From Paraburkholderia megapolitana (GTDB lineage: Bacteria; Pseudomonadota; Gammaproteobacteria; Burkholderiales; Burkholderiaceae): a stretch of 64,000 nt of DNA. The translations under genes were made by a program, and so were the position numbers. Shown here piece by piece: positions 16,052 through 24,850 of the stretch. Each line of letters opens with the position of its first letter. Position 1 is the stretch's first letter. The stretch covers positions 1,240,001-1,304,000 of the forward strand of contig NZ_CP041745.1 in assembly GCF_007556815.1 (NCBI RefSeq). The letters are read 5' to 3'. The notes below the pieces were generated by a model. It was not told where the DNA came from. It saw only the letters and a program-made list of their open reading frames with translations, and ran no database searches.

Positions 16052-17476
16052 ATGAGTAGATTGATCGTGGTATCGAATCGCGTTGCGCCGACCCAGGAAG
16101 GTCGCCCTGCCGCCGGCGGCCTGGCCATCGGTGTTCTGGACGCGCTCAAGGAGACCGGCGGCGTGTGGTTCGGCTGGAGCGGCGAGACCGTCGCGGAGCC
16201 GTCCGATCCGGTGATCGAGAAGCAGGGCAACGTCACCTATGCAACGGTCGGTCTCACGAAGCGCGACTACGATCAGTATTACCGGGGTTTTTCGAACGCG
16301 ACGCTGTGGCCCGCCTTCCACTACCGGAACGATCTGTCGCGCTACGATCGACAGGAATATACCGGCTATCTGCGCGTCAACGAGACGCTCGCGAAGCAGC
16401 TAAAAGCGATGCTGCAGCCCGACGACATCATCTGGGTCCACGACTATCACCTGTTGCCGTTCGCGCGTTGTTTGCGCGATCTCGGCGTGAAGAATCCGAT
16501 CGGTTTTTTCCTGCACATTCCGTTTCCGGTGCCAGAGGTGCTACGTACCGTGCCGCCGCACGAGGAACTCGTGAGGAGCATGTGCAGCTACGACGTGATC
16601 GGTTTTCAGACCGATGCGGACCGGCAGTCGTTTGTCGACTACATCGAGCGCGGCGGCCACGGCAGTGCGAGCGACGACGGCATGCTGCACGCGTACAACC
16701 GCTTCATGAAGGTCGGTGCGTATCCGATCGGGATCTATCCCGATGCGATTGCGAAGGCGTCCGTGCAGTTCAGCGATCGCAAGGCTGTGAAGAGTTTGCG
16801 CGACGGTCTGCGCGGTCGCAAGCTGATCATGAGCGTCGACCGGCTCGATTATTCGAAGGGACTGGTGGAGCGCTTTCAGGCATTCGAGCGATTGCTGCTG
16901 AGCGGGCCGGGCTGGCATGGTCGCGTGTCGCTGGTGCAGATCGCGCCGCCGACGCGCTCCGACGTGCAGACTTATCAGCGCATCCGTCAGACGCTCGAAG
17001 GCGAAGCCGGCCGGATCAACGGACGCTTCGCGCAGCTCGACTGGACACCGATCCAGTATCTGAATCGCAAGTACGAACGCAATCTGCTGATGGCGCTGTT
17101 CCGGCAAGCGCAGGTCGGCTATGTGACGCCGCTGCGCGACGGCATGAATCTGGTGGCGAAGGAGTATGTCGCGTCGCAGGATCCGACCGATCCAGGCGTG
17201 CTCGTGCTGTCGCAGTTCGCCGGTGCCGCGGAGCAGTTACCGGGCGCGCTCGTCGTCAACCCATTCGATCTGTCGCAGATGGCCGAAGCGCTTGAGCGCG
17301 CGCTGTCGATGCCGCTCGCCGAACGCCAGGCACGCCATGCCGACATGATGGCGCCGATGCGCGAGAACAATCTGTCGGTCTGGCGCGATACGTTCCTCGC
17401 CGATTTGCGCAATGTCGCGACGGCGTCGTCGGTGGCGGAGAAGGCGGTGAAGCTCGCGGATGTGACGGCGTCGTAA
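16052..17476 (+). CDS. otsA: Alpha,alpha-trehalose-phosphate synthase (UDP-forming)
   Basis: A 474-residue GT20 enzyme of normal OtsA length. It joins UDP-glucose and glucose-6-phosphate to trehalose-6-phosphate in the cytoplasm. Seen: the N-terminal VVSNRVAP, GLAIGVLDAL (sugar-nucleotide loop), WVHDYHLLPFARCLR, the HIPFPVPEV substrate segment, SVDRLDYSKGLVERF and the C-terminal DGMNLVAKEYVASQ acceptor/nucleotide motif. No otsB phosphatase gene adjoins it. It has a near-consensus sigma-54 promoter and is downstream of two sigma-54 activator genes. This suggests trehalose synthesis is under nitrogen- or stress-type sigma-54 control rather than the sigma-S control known in E. coli; that is inference. 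Confidence 0.96.
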   Translation: MSRLIVVSNRVAPTQEGRPAAGGLAIGVLDALKETGGVWFGWSGETVAEPSDPVIEKQGNVTYATVGLTKRDYDQYYRGFSNATLWPAFHYRNDLSRYDRQEYTGYLRVNETLAKQLKAMLQPDDIIWVHDYHLLPFARCLRDLGVKNPIGFFLHIPFPVPEVLRTVPPHEELVRSMCSYDVIGFQTDADRQSFVDYIERGGHGSASDDGMLHAYNRFMKVGAYPIGIYPDAIAKASVQFSDRKAVKSLRDGLRGRKLIMSVDRLDYSKGLVERFQAFERLLLSGPGWHGRVSLVQIAPPTRSDVQTYQRIRQTLEGEAGRINGRFAQLDWTPIQYLNRKYERNLLMALFRQAQVGYVTPLRDGMNLVAKEYVASQDPTDPGVLVLSQFAGAAEQLPGALVVNPFDLSQMAEALERALSMPLAERQARHADMMAPMRENNLSVWRDTFLADLRNVATASSVAEKAVKLADVTAS

Positions 17477-17561
17477 CTGCGTTTAGTGTTGTGTTCGCGC
17501 GGGCCGCGTCGCATCGGCGGTGTGCAGTTCGGCCGCAGGCGAATCGCCGCGTTGCACACGC

Positions 17562-18932
17562 TCAGGCGGTCGCAGTGCCGCGCTGCGTGGTCCGCAGCAC
17601 GCTGACGATGGCCGCGGCCGCGGCGAAACACGCCGCGACATACAGCGCGATGGTCGGTCCGCGCTGCGGCGCTATCCCGAAGATCAACGCAACGAGTGCC
17701 GCGCCAAGTGTCTGCCCAGTGAGCCGGGCGGTGCCGAGCATGCCGCTTGCGCCGCCGCTGCGCGCGCGCGGCGCGGCAGCCAGCATCGTGCGATTGTTCG
17801 GCGACTGAAAAATGCCGAAGCCCGCGCCGCACAGCGCCATTCGCCAGGCGATATCGAACGGCTGCGGATGAGCGCCCAGCGTCGCGAGCGACAGCAGTCC
17901 ACAGGCCATCGTGGCCAGGCCGATTCCCCCCAGCCATCCCGCCGACAGCTTGTCCGACAGCACCCCCGAGAGCGGCGCCGCGACGACGATGGCAAGCGGC
18001 CATGGCGTGATCAACAGCCCGGTCTGCACTTGCGAGAAACCGAGCGTGTTCTGCAACAGGAACGGGAACGACACGAACGTCAGCATCTGCGCTGCGAACG
18101 AACACACCGACGTCCCCACTGAGAGCGCGAAGATCGGGATGCGCAGCAGGTCGACGGGCAGCAGCGGTGCGGGTTGGGTCAGTTGCCGGCGCACGAAGAT
18201 GTAGCCGATCGCGATCGCACCGATCAGTTCGGCCGCGACGTACGCGTAACGTTCGCCGTGACCGAAACCGTCGAGCGCGAAGATCAGCAGACCGAAAACG
18301 AGCGCGTTCATCACGGCACTCGGATAGTCGTAGGGCGAGTCGTGCCGCGTGTTGGCGGGCAGTGCCTTCAGGCCGATCGCGAGCGCGACGATGCCGATCG
18401 GCACGTTGATCGCGAACAGCCACGGCCACGATGCAACCGACAGCACCGCCGACGCAACCGTAGGTCCCACCGCGGACGATATCGCGACCACCATGGCGTT
18501 GATGGCGATACCGCGTCCGAGCTGGCTGGGCGGATAGATCATGCGCACGAGCGCCGTGTTCACGCTCATGATGCCGGCCGCGCCGAAGCCCTGGAATACC
18601 CGCACGAGCGCGAGCATCGGTAGCGAAGTGGCAAGCGAGCAGCCGAGCGAGGCGACTGTGAACAGGATCATCCCGCCGAGATAGACGCGCCGGTAGCCGA
18701 TGCGGTCGCCGAGCGACGCGAGCGGCAGCAGCGAGATCGTCACCGCGAGCTGGTAGGCGTTGACGACCCAGATCGAGGACGCGGCGCTGGCATTCAGATG
18801 GCGCGCGATGGTGGGCAGCGCGACATTGGCGATGGCGCTGTCGAGTACGGCAAGCGTGACGCCGAGCGCGACCACGATGATCGCCCAGTAGCGGGCAGGC
18901 AGCGGGAGTCCTTGTTCTGTGGCAGCGGTCAT
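17562..18932 (-). CDS. MFS drug-efflux-type transporter (DHA2/EmrB-like)
   Basis: A 456-residue inner-membrane protein with about 13-14 hydrophobic segments. The first helix contains VTLAVLDSAIANVALPTIA, the DHA2 motif D1 (LDxTxxNVALP), with Ser-Ala in place of Thr-Val. Motif A is GDRIGYRRVYLGG, and motif C-like glycines occur in SSAVGPTVASAVLS. These place it with proton-driven multidrug exporters. It is convergent with otsA. Its substrate is unknown. Confidence 0.88.
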   Translation of the reverse strand: MTAATEQGLPLPARYWAIIVVALGVTLAVLDSAIANVALPTIARHLNASAASSIWVVNAYQLAVTISLLPLASLGDRIGYRRVYLGGMILFTVASLGCSLATSLPMLALVRVFQGFGAAGIMSVNTALVRMIYPPSQLGRGIAINAMVVAISSAVGPTVASAVLSVASWPWLFAINVPIGIVALAIGLKALPANTRHDSPYDYPSAVMNALVFGLLIFALDGFGHGERYAYVAAELIGAIAIGYIFVRRQLTQPAPLLPVDLLRIPIFALSVGTSVCSFAAQMLTFVSFPFLLQNTLGFSQVQTGLLITPWPLAIVVAAPLSGVLSDKLSAGWLGGIGLATMACGLLSLATLGAHPQPFDIAWRMALCGAGFGIFQSPNNRTMLAAAPRARSGGASGMLGTARLTGQTLGAALVALIFGIAPQRGPTIALYVAACFAAAAAIVSVLRTTQRGTATA

Positions 18933-18981
18933 CGGCGGGGGTGTGGCGCGGGTGGGGAAACGGGAAAAAGGCAGACGACAA

Positions 18982-19031
18982 CAAGCAAAAAGCGCCGGTC
19001 GGCGGGCTGAATGCTGCCCGCCGACCGGCGC
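18982..19031 (-). terminator. Intrinsic terminator of the PEBP gene
   Basis: A 15-base perfect stem, GCGCCGGTCGGCGGG at 18992-19006 with its complement at 19017-19031. On the minus strand it is followed by TTTTTGCTTGTT. One of the cleanest terminators in the window. Confidence 0.85.
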
Positions 19032-19048
19032 CGGCTACTGCGAGCCGG

Positions 19049-19552
19049 TTACTTCAGTTCGTACAGGCCCGTGTGCGTCGCCGAATCGAGTTCGTTCAGA
19101 TGTGTCATGAAGCGCGCGACCGCATTCGTCGTCTCTGCGGTGATCGGCAGATGCGCGACCTTCAGCGCGTGCACCCGGAAGATGTAGCGGTGCGGTTTGT
19201 CGCCGCGCGGCGGCGCAGCCCCGCCGAAACCCACCGTGCCGTAGTCATTGCGTACCTGCAGCGCGCCCGCCGGCAACAGGCTGCCGTCGGCTTTGCCGGC
19301 GTTGCGCGGCAGCGAACGGGTATCGGCGGGGAGATTGACGACGACCCAGTGCCAGAAGCCGCTGCCGGTCGGCGCGTCGGGATCGTAGACGGTGAGCGCG
19401 AAGCTCTGCGTATCGGCGGGCGGTGCATCCCATTGCAGCGCGGGCGACACATTTTCGCCGTCGACGCCAAACGCTCTGTCGTCGAACTCGTGGGCTTTCG
19501 GCATGAAACCGTTGACGGGAAAGTCGTCGGACCAGACTCGGAAATCGGCCAT
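19049..19552 (-). CDS. YbhB/YbcL family (PEBP/Raf kinase inhibitor-like) protein
   Basis: A 167-residue cytoplasmic protein of the phosphatidylethanolamine-binding fold. Seen: LTVYDPDAPTGSGFWHWVVVNLP (the DPDxP anion-pocket motif and the GFWHW motif), NDYGTVGFGGAAPPRGDKPHRYIF (the second pocket strand), and a C-terminal helix. AGGAGG precedes the ATG. The biological role of bacterial members is poorly defined. It ends at a strong terminator, so it is monocistronic. Confidence 0.92.
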   Translation of the reverse strand: MADFRVWSDDFPVNGFMPKAHEFDDRAFGVDGENVSPALQWDAPPADTQSFALTVYDPDAPTGSGFWHWVVVNLPADTRSLPRNAGKADGSLLPAGALQVRNDYGTVGFGGAAPPRGDKPHRYIFRVHALKVAHLPITAETTNAVARFMTHLNELDSATHTGLYELK

Positions 19553-19698
19553 CGGATGCCTCCTTCGAAGAGGGTTCTGAAGATGGACGGGCGCGCTCGG
19601 CAGGCTCGTCCCATGAGCCGATCGAGTGTATCACCGGACCATGAAGCGGTTATGCGAACCCGGCACGTGCGCTGAGCGCCGGAGTGCCTTGTTCGCGT

Positions 19699-20184
19699 CT
19701 ATCCGGCCGGCGCCTGGGCTCGCGCCGGCGGTGCGGTGCCGCGTTCTTCGAAGGTGAGCGCTTCTTCGCTGTGCAACCAGTCGATGAGACGCTGCAGTAC
19801 GCCGTCGAGATCGCGGTGCGCGCCGCGCAGCGCGCACTCCCACACGGTCGCGACACGCCACCCTTGTTCGAGTAGCAGGCGCTGTGCCTTTTCATCGTTG
19901 CTGCGATTGCGGCCGATCTTGTCGCGCCAGAATTCGGGGCGTGTCTGCGGCCATTTGAAGAGGTGGCAGTCGTGGCCATGCCAGAAACAACCGTGCACGA
20001 ACACCACCGCGCGATAACGCGGCAACACGATATCGGGACGCCCCGGCAGATCGCGTGCATCGAGGCGAAAGCGCAAGCCCCGCCGATGCAGCAGGCTGCG
20101 GATCAGAACCTCCGGCTTCGTGTTGCGCCCGCGAATGCCGGACATCATCCGGCTGCGTGTGGCCGGGTCGACGACGTCGACCAT
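19699..20184 (-). CDS. vsr: Very short patch repair endonuclease
   Basis: A 161-residue Vsr nuclease. It nicks 5' of the T in T:G mismatches produced by deamination of 5-methylcytosine within the partner methylase site. Seen: N-terminal RSRMMSGIRGRNTKPE, GRPDIVLPRYRAVVFVHG with the catalytic Asp, and the zinc/catalytic HGCFWHGHDCHLFKWPQ. The E. coli active-site Asp and His positions are thus present. Its ATG overlaps the stop of the methylase by one base (TAATG), so translation is coupled. The tail beyond about residue 145 is Ala/Pro-rich and variable. Confidence 0.95.
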   Translation of the reverse strand: MVDVVDPATRSRMMSGIRGRNTKPEVLIRSLLHRRGLRFRLDARDLPGRPDIVLPRYRAVVFVHGCFWHGHDCHLFKWPQTRPEFWRDKIGRNRSNDEKAQRLLLEQGWRVATVWECALRGAHRDLDGVLQRLIDWLHSEEALTFEERGTAPPARAQAPAG

Positions 20185-21461
20185 TACGCGACGAGTGCGA
20201 GCGTCGGAGTCGCCGACGTTGGCAGCGCCACTGAGCTCGCGCCGAGCAGCGTATCGACATGCGGCAGCATGATGCGCGCGACCTCGCGCATCACGGGCAT
20301 CACAACGCTATTGCCGAACTGCCGGTACGCCTGCGTGTCGCTGACTGGAATCCGGAACGTGTCGGGAAAGCCCATCAGCCGTGCGCACTCGCGCGGCGTG
20401 AGACGCCGCGGACGCTTGCGCGAGCCTTGATGCACGAGAATCTCCGAGCCGTCCTTGTGATAGCGCGCCGACAATGTGCGCGTCACGCTGTCCGGATAGG
20501 CCAGCCCGAAGCCAAAACCGTTGCCTGCCGCGCGATGCTTCTCCGCGTAATGCTGCAGGTACGCCCATAGCTTCGGCGTGAGCGTGTACTTCGGTTGCAC
20601 GTGACGCTTCGCATGATCGAAGAAACGGTCGCCATCCCACGGCAGCAGCGGCTCGCTGCCGTCGGTGCGATGGAGGATCGAGGCGAGCCGCGGCTCGTGT
20701 GTGGGCAGTTGCAGGTCGTCCCACGAGAACGCGGTCTTCTCGCGAAACCCGACCAGCAGAATCCGCTCGCGATGCTGCGGCGTGAAATGCTGCCCGTCGA
20801 TCACGCGGTAATGCACGTCGTAGCCGAGTTCGTCGCGCAGCGTCTGCAGGATCACCTCGAACGTGCGGCCTTTATCGTGCGACAGCAGGTTCTTGACGTT
20901 CTCCAGCAGAAACGCGGCCGGACGGCGCGCCGCGATGATCCGTGCGACGTCGAAAAAGAGCGTGCCCTGAGTCGTGCACTCGAACCCATGCGGCCGCCCA
21001 AGGGCGTTCTTCTTGCTGACGCCGGCGATCGAGAATGGCTGACACGGAAAGCCGCCGAGCAGGATGTCGTGCTCGGGGATGGCATCGGTGGGAAAGGACA
21101 CGATGTCGCCGATGAACTCCCGCTCGGCGCCGAAGTTTTCGACGTAGGTTTTCTTCGAGAACGCGTTCCACTCGCTCGTGAATACGCAGGCGCCGCCGTG
21201 CGCTTCGAAGCCCATGCGGATGCCGCCGATGCCGGCGAACAGATCGATGAAGCGAAAGCGCGCAGGGGCGTCGACCGGAGCGAGGGCGGTGGTTTGCAGC
21301 AACGTGTGCAGCGCCGGTTCCAGCATCGCGGGGCAAGGCGTTTCGCCTTTTTCCCAGCGCCGTACCGTCTTGATGTCCTTGCCGACGTAGGCGGCGATTT
21401 CTCGTTGTGTAAAGCGGGTGCGCGCCTGTTTCAACAGATCGAGCGGGGCGGCCAGGGTCAC
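20184..21461 (-). CDS. dcm: DNA (cytosine-5) methyltransferase, Dcm-like
   Basis: A 425-residue C5-methylase. The start is a GTG at 21461 with AAGGA eight bases before it. The N-terminus is a helix-turn-helix-like domain ([20 protein letters not shown], about 17-36). Then motif [16 protein letters not shown], motif [14 protein letters not shown] with the catalytic Cys, motif VI ENVKNLL, motif [14 protein letters not shown] and motif [12 protein letters not shown]. The stretch between VIII and IX holds the target-recognition domain. It is paired with vsr, and no restriction endonuclease gene lies on either side. It is therefore an orphan methylase rather than half of a restriction system. The target is not readable here, though the pairing suggests CCWGG-like. 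Confidence 0.93.
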   Translation of the reverse strand: MTLAAPLDLLKQARTRFTQREIAAYVGKDIKTVRRWEKGETPCPAMLEPALHTLLQTTALAPVDAPARFRFIDLFAGIGGIRMGFEAHGGACVFTSEWNAFSKKTYVENFGAEREFIGDIVSFPTDAIPEHDILLGGFPCQPFSIAGVSKKNALGRPHGFECTTQGTLFFDVARIIAARRPAAFLLENVKNLLSHDKGRTFEVILQTLRDELGYDVHYRVIDGQHFTPQHRERILLVGFREKTAFSWDDLQLPTHEPRLASILHRTDGSEPLLPWDGDRFFDHAKRHVQPKYTLTPKLWAYLQHYAEKHRAAGNGFGFGLAYPDSVTRTLSARYHKDGSEILVHQGSRKRPRRLTPRECARLMGFPDTFRIPVSDTQAYRQFGNSVVMPVMREVARIMLPHVDTLLGASSVALPTSATPTLALVA

Positions 21462-21778
21462 GGATCGTCCTTGCTGGGAATTTTTGCGGACATTATGACC
21501 TATGGGTGACCCAGATGCGGAGCTGATTTTTCGTTGTAGTTATCCGTGGGGTGCGCTGGATGTGCTTGCGGTGTATTTGGCAGTATGTCCTGTCAGGCAG
21601 CCCTGGCGACTGTGGAGCAAGCGTCTCACGGCAGCCGCCAGGTGTTCGCGCTGCGCGGCACAGCATCGACGATCGTCGCTGGCGCGGTCAACGATTGTTA
21701 AATTAACTTCAGACGAAGCGGGGCGATGCGTCGCTTGCGTCGGTCTGGGCTTGCGTAGATGTGACTGCGCACCGCGGC
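21462..21778. other. Intergenic region of 317 bases
   Basis: Holds the upstream DNA of dcm and the region after the Gly/His-rich lipoprotein gene. It is patchily AT-richer than its neighbours (GAGCTGATTTTTCGTTGTAG at 21519-21538 and GTTAAATTAAC around 21697). I see no supported gene, hairpin terminator or clear promoter. Confidence 0.5.
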
Positions 21779-22063
21779 CTAGTGCCCGTGGCCGCCACCG
21801 CCGTGCCCGCCATTGCCACGTCCGCCGCCATGCTGCCAATAGCCGCCGTGATGGCCGTGGTCGCCCCAACCACCGCGGCGATCATAACCACCGCGGCCGC
21901 CGCCGCCCCAGATATTGACCGTCCCGTAACCGTACGCCGGCGCGTAGTCGGGACCGTAGCCCGACCCGTAGGCGTAACCTGGATCGTAGTACCCGTAACC
22001 CGGAGCCGCCACGCAGCCCGCCAGCATTACGACTAGTCCTGCCGCTGCCATGAGCCTGAACAT
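21779..22063 (-). CDS. Small Gly/Tyr/His-rich lipoprotein
   Basis: A 94-residue protein. A signal sequence ends in the lipobox MLAGC (Cys 17). The mature part is Gly/Tyr-rich with repeated YGY and GYGPDYAP, then a Gly/His tail (GGWGDHGHHGGYWQHGGG) ending HGGGGHGH. The many His residues could bind metal ions; that is inference. GAAGGAGG precedes the ATG. No named family recognised, but short low-complexity exported proteins of this kind are common in the Burkholderiaceae. Confidence 0.72.
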   Translation of the reverse strand: MFRLMAAAGLVVMLAGCVAAPGYGYYDPGYAYGSGYGPDYAPAYGYGTVNIWGGGGRGGYDRRGGWGDHGHHGGYWQHGGGRGNGGHGGGGHGH

Positions 22064-22164
22064 GATTCGCCCCTCCTTCCAGCTAAGAAAGAAAAGAGGG
22101 GCGCGAAGTTCGAGCTGAATTGTGTCCGCGGGTTACCGGTTCATCGACCGGACGCGGGGCCGGC

Positions 22165-22302
22165 CTAGTGGCAGTGTTTTTCCCAGTGATGGTGAACGCG
22201 CACGTTGTGACATACCGGCCGATGATGATCGTAGGCGAATGCCTGCGACACGCTGGCGAAGCCGGCAAACGCGGTAACCAGTAGCAGAAGGGTCTTTTTC
22301 AT
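22165..22302 (-). CDS. Very small exported His-rich protein (45 residues)
   Basis: The frame from 22302 has AGGAGA seven bases upstream. It starts with a textbook signal peptide, MKKTLLLLVTAFAGFASVSQAFA, leaving a mature peptide of only about 22 residues. This carries two Cys (PVCHNV and KHC) and several His, enough for a disulfide or metal site. The longer in-frame extension upstream lacks a start site and signal. Function unknown. Confidence 0.65.
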   Translation of the reverse strand: MKKTLLLLVTAFAGFASVSQAFAYDHHRPVCHNVRVHHHWEKHCH

Positions 22303-22561
22303 GGGGAATCTCCTTGGTCTTTGTGATTGTGGGTAAGCAAATTCATCGTAGCAGAGCCACATGACGAACCACTGAATGCGCAAGCCCACAAGTCTCGCGA
22401 AATGGTAAGGACCCTTCGGCGAGTATTGGATACAACTTAAGCAACAATGATTTGTGATGTTAGGTATTAACCCTAGGATCAATCCCTCCTAGACTGTTCT
22501 TAACGGATGCCGACGAAACGAAACGCGGTACCGCAAACAACAATCTCTGGAGGTAGTAATC

Positions 22562-22873
22562 ATGAAATCCCTGATCAAAGCTGTCGCTCTTGCCGCAATC
22601 CTCGCCGCTCCGGTGGTGTCGTTTGCTCAATCGAACCAACCGCTCACCCGCGCCCAAGTTCGCGCCGAGCTGGTTCAGCTGGAAAAGGCGGGCTATAACC
22701 CCGCGACCGCTAACGACTACGACTATCCGGCCAACATTCAGGCTGCGGAAGCAAAGGTCGCTGCGGAGAACGGCGCCGCGCAAACCGCCTACGGCCCGTC
22801 GATGAGCGGTTCGTCGGATGCGGGCCGCCCGGCCACGGCAGCCGGCGCGAAGAGCATTTACTTCGGTCAGTAA
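22562..22873 (+). CDS. DUF4148 family exported protein
   Basis: A 103-residue exported protein with signal peptide MKSLIKAVALAAILAAPVVSFAQ. The conserved DUF4148 core follows: LTRAQVRAELVQLEKAGYNPATAND-YP-NIQAAEAKVA. The C-terminus is Gly/Ser-rich, ending SIYFGQ. TGGAGGTAG precedes the ATG. This family is expanded in Burkholderia and relatives; its function is unknown. It stands alone, with an AT-rich upstream region from 22430 to 22500. Confidence 0.9.
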   Translation: MKSLIKAVALAAILAAPVVSFAQSNQPLTRAQVRAELVQLEKAGYNPATANDYDYPANIQAAEAKVAAENGAAQTAYGPSMSGSSDAGRPATAAGAKSIYFGQ

Positions 22874-23218
22874 GCCGAAACGACGCCGGTCTTGAGGCCG
22901 GCGCAGAAATTCCATAGGGGTGGCTGTTGCATCCCACCACGCAACAGGCTCGCGTCTCATGTGGGACCCGGGCCTGTTTTGCAAGTGGTCAAGCAAACCT
23001 CCGCTGCCGATGTCCGGTGGCTTTCGCCCAGGCTTCACGGTCTGGGCGCTTTTCGTGGTTATTCCAGCGGCGTTCCCGGCCCAATCCGCAGACGAATTTA
23101 CAGAAACATTTGGTAAAAATTACTTTGTTTAGTTGAAAGAACATGGTGTTTTTTCTGATTTCGAATATTGTGAAAGACGTGGATACTTCCTGTCAGGCAT
23201 TTCAGTTCGGAGTCATTC
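22874..23218. other. Intergenic region of 345 bases
   Basis: After the DUF4148 gene there is a weak GC hairpin (CGCCGG at 22884-22889, CCGGCG at 22898-22903) and the better terminator-like hairpin listed separately. From about 23090 to 23190 the DNA becomes AT-rich (AAAAATTACTTTGTTTAG), probably the promoter region of the DUF4096 gene. No gene is supported. Confidence 0.5.
23025..23055 (+). terminator. Terminator-like hairpin downstream of the DUF4148 gene
   Basis: CGCCCAG at 23025-23031 pairs with CTGGGCG at 23042-23048 over a 10-base loop and is followed by CTTTTCG. It lies about 150 bases after the stop. Confidence 0.45.
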
Positions 23219-23530
23219 ATGCCAACACTTCCTCTTTCAGACGACGCCTGGAGTCAAGTCAGGCATCTCTTCCCGTATAGCGACGCCCGTCGTTTCGGGC
23301 GCGCGAGCCGTGATCCGCGGGAAGTGCTCAATGCTGTCCTGTGGGTGGTCACCCAGCACGAGCGCTGGCAGCATCTACCCGCCGATTACCCGCCGTCGCA
23401 GACCTGCTACATCAAGTGGCTGCAATGGACGCGCGCGGGAATCATGTCCGAGGCGCTGCTGCTGCTCGACCTTTATAGCGAAACGGAACAGCAACTGGAA
23501 CGGCAACTAGAAGAAGAGCAGACGGCGTGA
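23219..23530 (+). CDS. Solo DUF4096 (IS5-type transposase N-terminal) domain protein
   Basis: A 103-residue protein. LSDDAWSQVRHLFP and RDPREVLNAVLWVVTQHERWQHLPADYPPSQTCYIKWLQWTRAG reproduce the N-terminal DNA-binding domain of IS5/IS1031-type transposases. The catalytic DDE part is absent. Instead the protein ends in an acidic helix (LYSETEQQLERQLEEEQ) and a proper stop, with no inverted repeats or transposase remnant downstream. The frame is intact and codon use matches the chromosome. That suggests a domesticated DNA-binding protein rather than a recent IS fragment, though a decayed IS remains possible. Confidence 0.75.
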   Translation: MPTLPLSDDAWSQVRHLFPYSDARRFGRASRDPREVLNAVLWVVTQHERWQHLPADYPPSQTCYIKWLQWTRAGIMSEALLLLDLYSETEQQLERQLEEEQTA

Positions 23531-23665
23531 GACTGGGCGTGGCGCGCGTGCTGCGCGCCGGCTCGGCGGTTCAATAGCGAATTCCGGTAAGATTGCGGCT
23601 CGCCGCGCCCCCTGAAAAGGGTTGGCGCGGTCGGATTATTGCCTTGAACCGATAAAGAGTGCGCT

Positions 23666-23848
23666 GTGAGTGAAGTGATCGAATATAAAAGCTGGGTCTG
23701 CCTGATTTGCGGCTGGATTTATAACGAAGAAGAAGGGTTGCCTGAGGAAGGCATTGCGGCGGGCACTCGCTTTGCCGATATTCCCGAGGACTGGCGCTGC
23801 CCGCTGTGCGACGTGGGTAAGGCTGAATTTGCCGCGGTGGAGTTTTAA
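23666..23848 (+). CDS. Rubredoxin
   Basis: A 60-residue iron protein of normal rubredoxin size. The four Cys ligands lie in CLICGWIYNEEEG and CPLCDVGK, with the conserved aromatic core (W, Y, W) and the DIPEDWRCP turn. It carries electrons at low potential, for example to alkane hydroxylases or oxygen-detoxifying enzymes; no partner gene is adjacent. The ATG is preceded by a weak site (GAGTGCGCTGTG), which could also give an upstream GTG start. Confidence 0.93.
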   Translation: MSEVIEYKSWVCLICGWIYNEEEGLPEEGIAAGTRFADIPEDWRCPLCDVGKAEFAAVEF

Positions 23849-23880
23849 GCTCTATGTTTTGACGCAGCCGCGGCGCTTCT

Positions 23881-24627
23881 TCAGTCGCGTACTGCAACTA
23901 CGATCAATTCGCGGCTCTGCTCGTCGACCGGTGCGCCCGACCAGTCGCCGTACCAATGCTCGATCGAGAAGCCTGCATTCGTAAGCGTCTGCGCGAGCGT
24001 GGATGGCGGGCGAAAGCGCAGTTCGCTGGCCGAGATCAGTTCGTCGCCGGTTGTCTCGAACTGGTAGTGCGTGACAAAACGCACGCGCTCGCCGCTTACA
24101 TCGATGAGTTCCTGCCAGATATTGACCGTACCATTGCCGTCGACGCTGATCCGACGCAGTGACGCTTCCGGTGTCCATGTCTCCCACGGTGCGGATTGCG
24201 GATGACGGCTTTCGAATGCGAGCCGGCCGCCCGGCCGTAACGCGCGATGCGCTGCGGCAAGAGCCGCTTGCCAGTCCCGATCGTCGACGAATACCTGAGC
24301 GACGTGACCTGTCATTAACGCGAGGTCGGCTTGTGTGTCGCTGGCCTGTTGCGCGTCGCCTTCGATCCACCGCACACGCTCGCCGCCCGGGCGACGACGC
24401 GCGACATCGAGCATGGCGCGCGCCGGATCGATACCCGTCACCGTATGGCCGCGCCGCGCGAGTTCGCAGGTGAGCAGGCCTGTGCCGCAACCGATGTCGA
24501 CGATATAGCCGGCTTGTAGCGATGCGGCGAGTGTCAGATAGAACTCGGTGTCGGCGGCGAACGGATTTAGCGTGTCGTAAAGCGCGACGAGCCGTGGGTC
24601 GGTATAGAGCGTATTGATTTCGGTCAT
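23881..24627 (-). CDS. Class I SAM-dependent methyltransferase
   Basis: A 248-residue cytoplasmic protein. The SAM-binding motif I is VDIGCGTGLLTCELARRG, the acidic motif II is VTGIDPARAMLDVA, and motif IV-V is RALRPGGRLAFES. It belongs to the methyltransf_25/Ubie-type group; the substrate cannot be read. The start at 24627 is chosen because family homology begins there. An upstream extension of 59 codons is basic, low-quality sequence. The gene ends 32 bases from the rubredoxin stop, convergent with it. Confidence 0.82.
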   Translation of the reverse strand: MTEINTLYTDPRLVALYDTLNPFAADTEFYLTLAASLQAGYIVDIGCGTGLLTCELARRGHTVTGIDPARAMLDVARRRPGGERVRWIEGDAQQASDTQADLALMTGHVAQVFVDDRDWQAALAAAHRALRPGGRLAFESRHPQSAPWETWTPEASLRRISVDGNGTVNIWQELIDVSGERVRFVTHYQFETTGDELISASELRFRPPSTLAQTLTNAGFSIEHWYGDWSGAPVDEQSRELIVVAVRD

Positions 24628-24850
24628 GCGGTGGATGGTAACGATGAAGTGTGCGTGCAGGGTGCCATTTTCGTGTGCAGGCGCGTTTGCTATACTCTGG
24701 CCCCTGCGGCGCGATTCGCGTTCGGTGCGGGCTCTTCCCGCCGACACGAAGCTGTCCCACGCTACGATGATGTACTTAGGAACGTAGCTGTTTATCCGGG
24801 ACACAGGGCATCTGATTTTGTCGCGAGATGCTCTTGCTCGCTGTGGTTTT

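Noticed and set aside
20595..21509. A 304-codon plus-strand frame opposite dcm
   Set aside because: Overlaps the methylase fully and lacks a ribosome site or family features.
23130..23600. A complete IS5-type insertion sequence around the DUF4096 gene
   Set aside because: I found no terminal inverted repeats, target duplication or catalytic domain; only the N-terminal domain is present.
24661..24696. TATACT at 24691-24696 as the tRNA-Arg promoter
   Set aside because: It lies over 150 bases before the tRNA and its -35 region is poor, so I did not list it.
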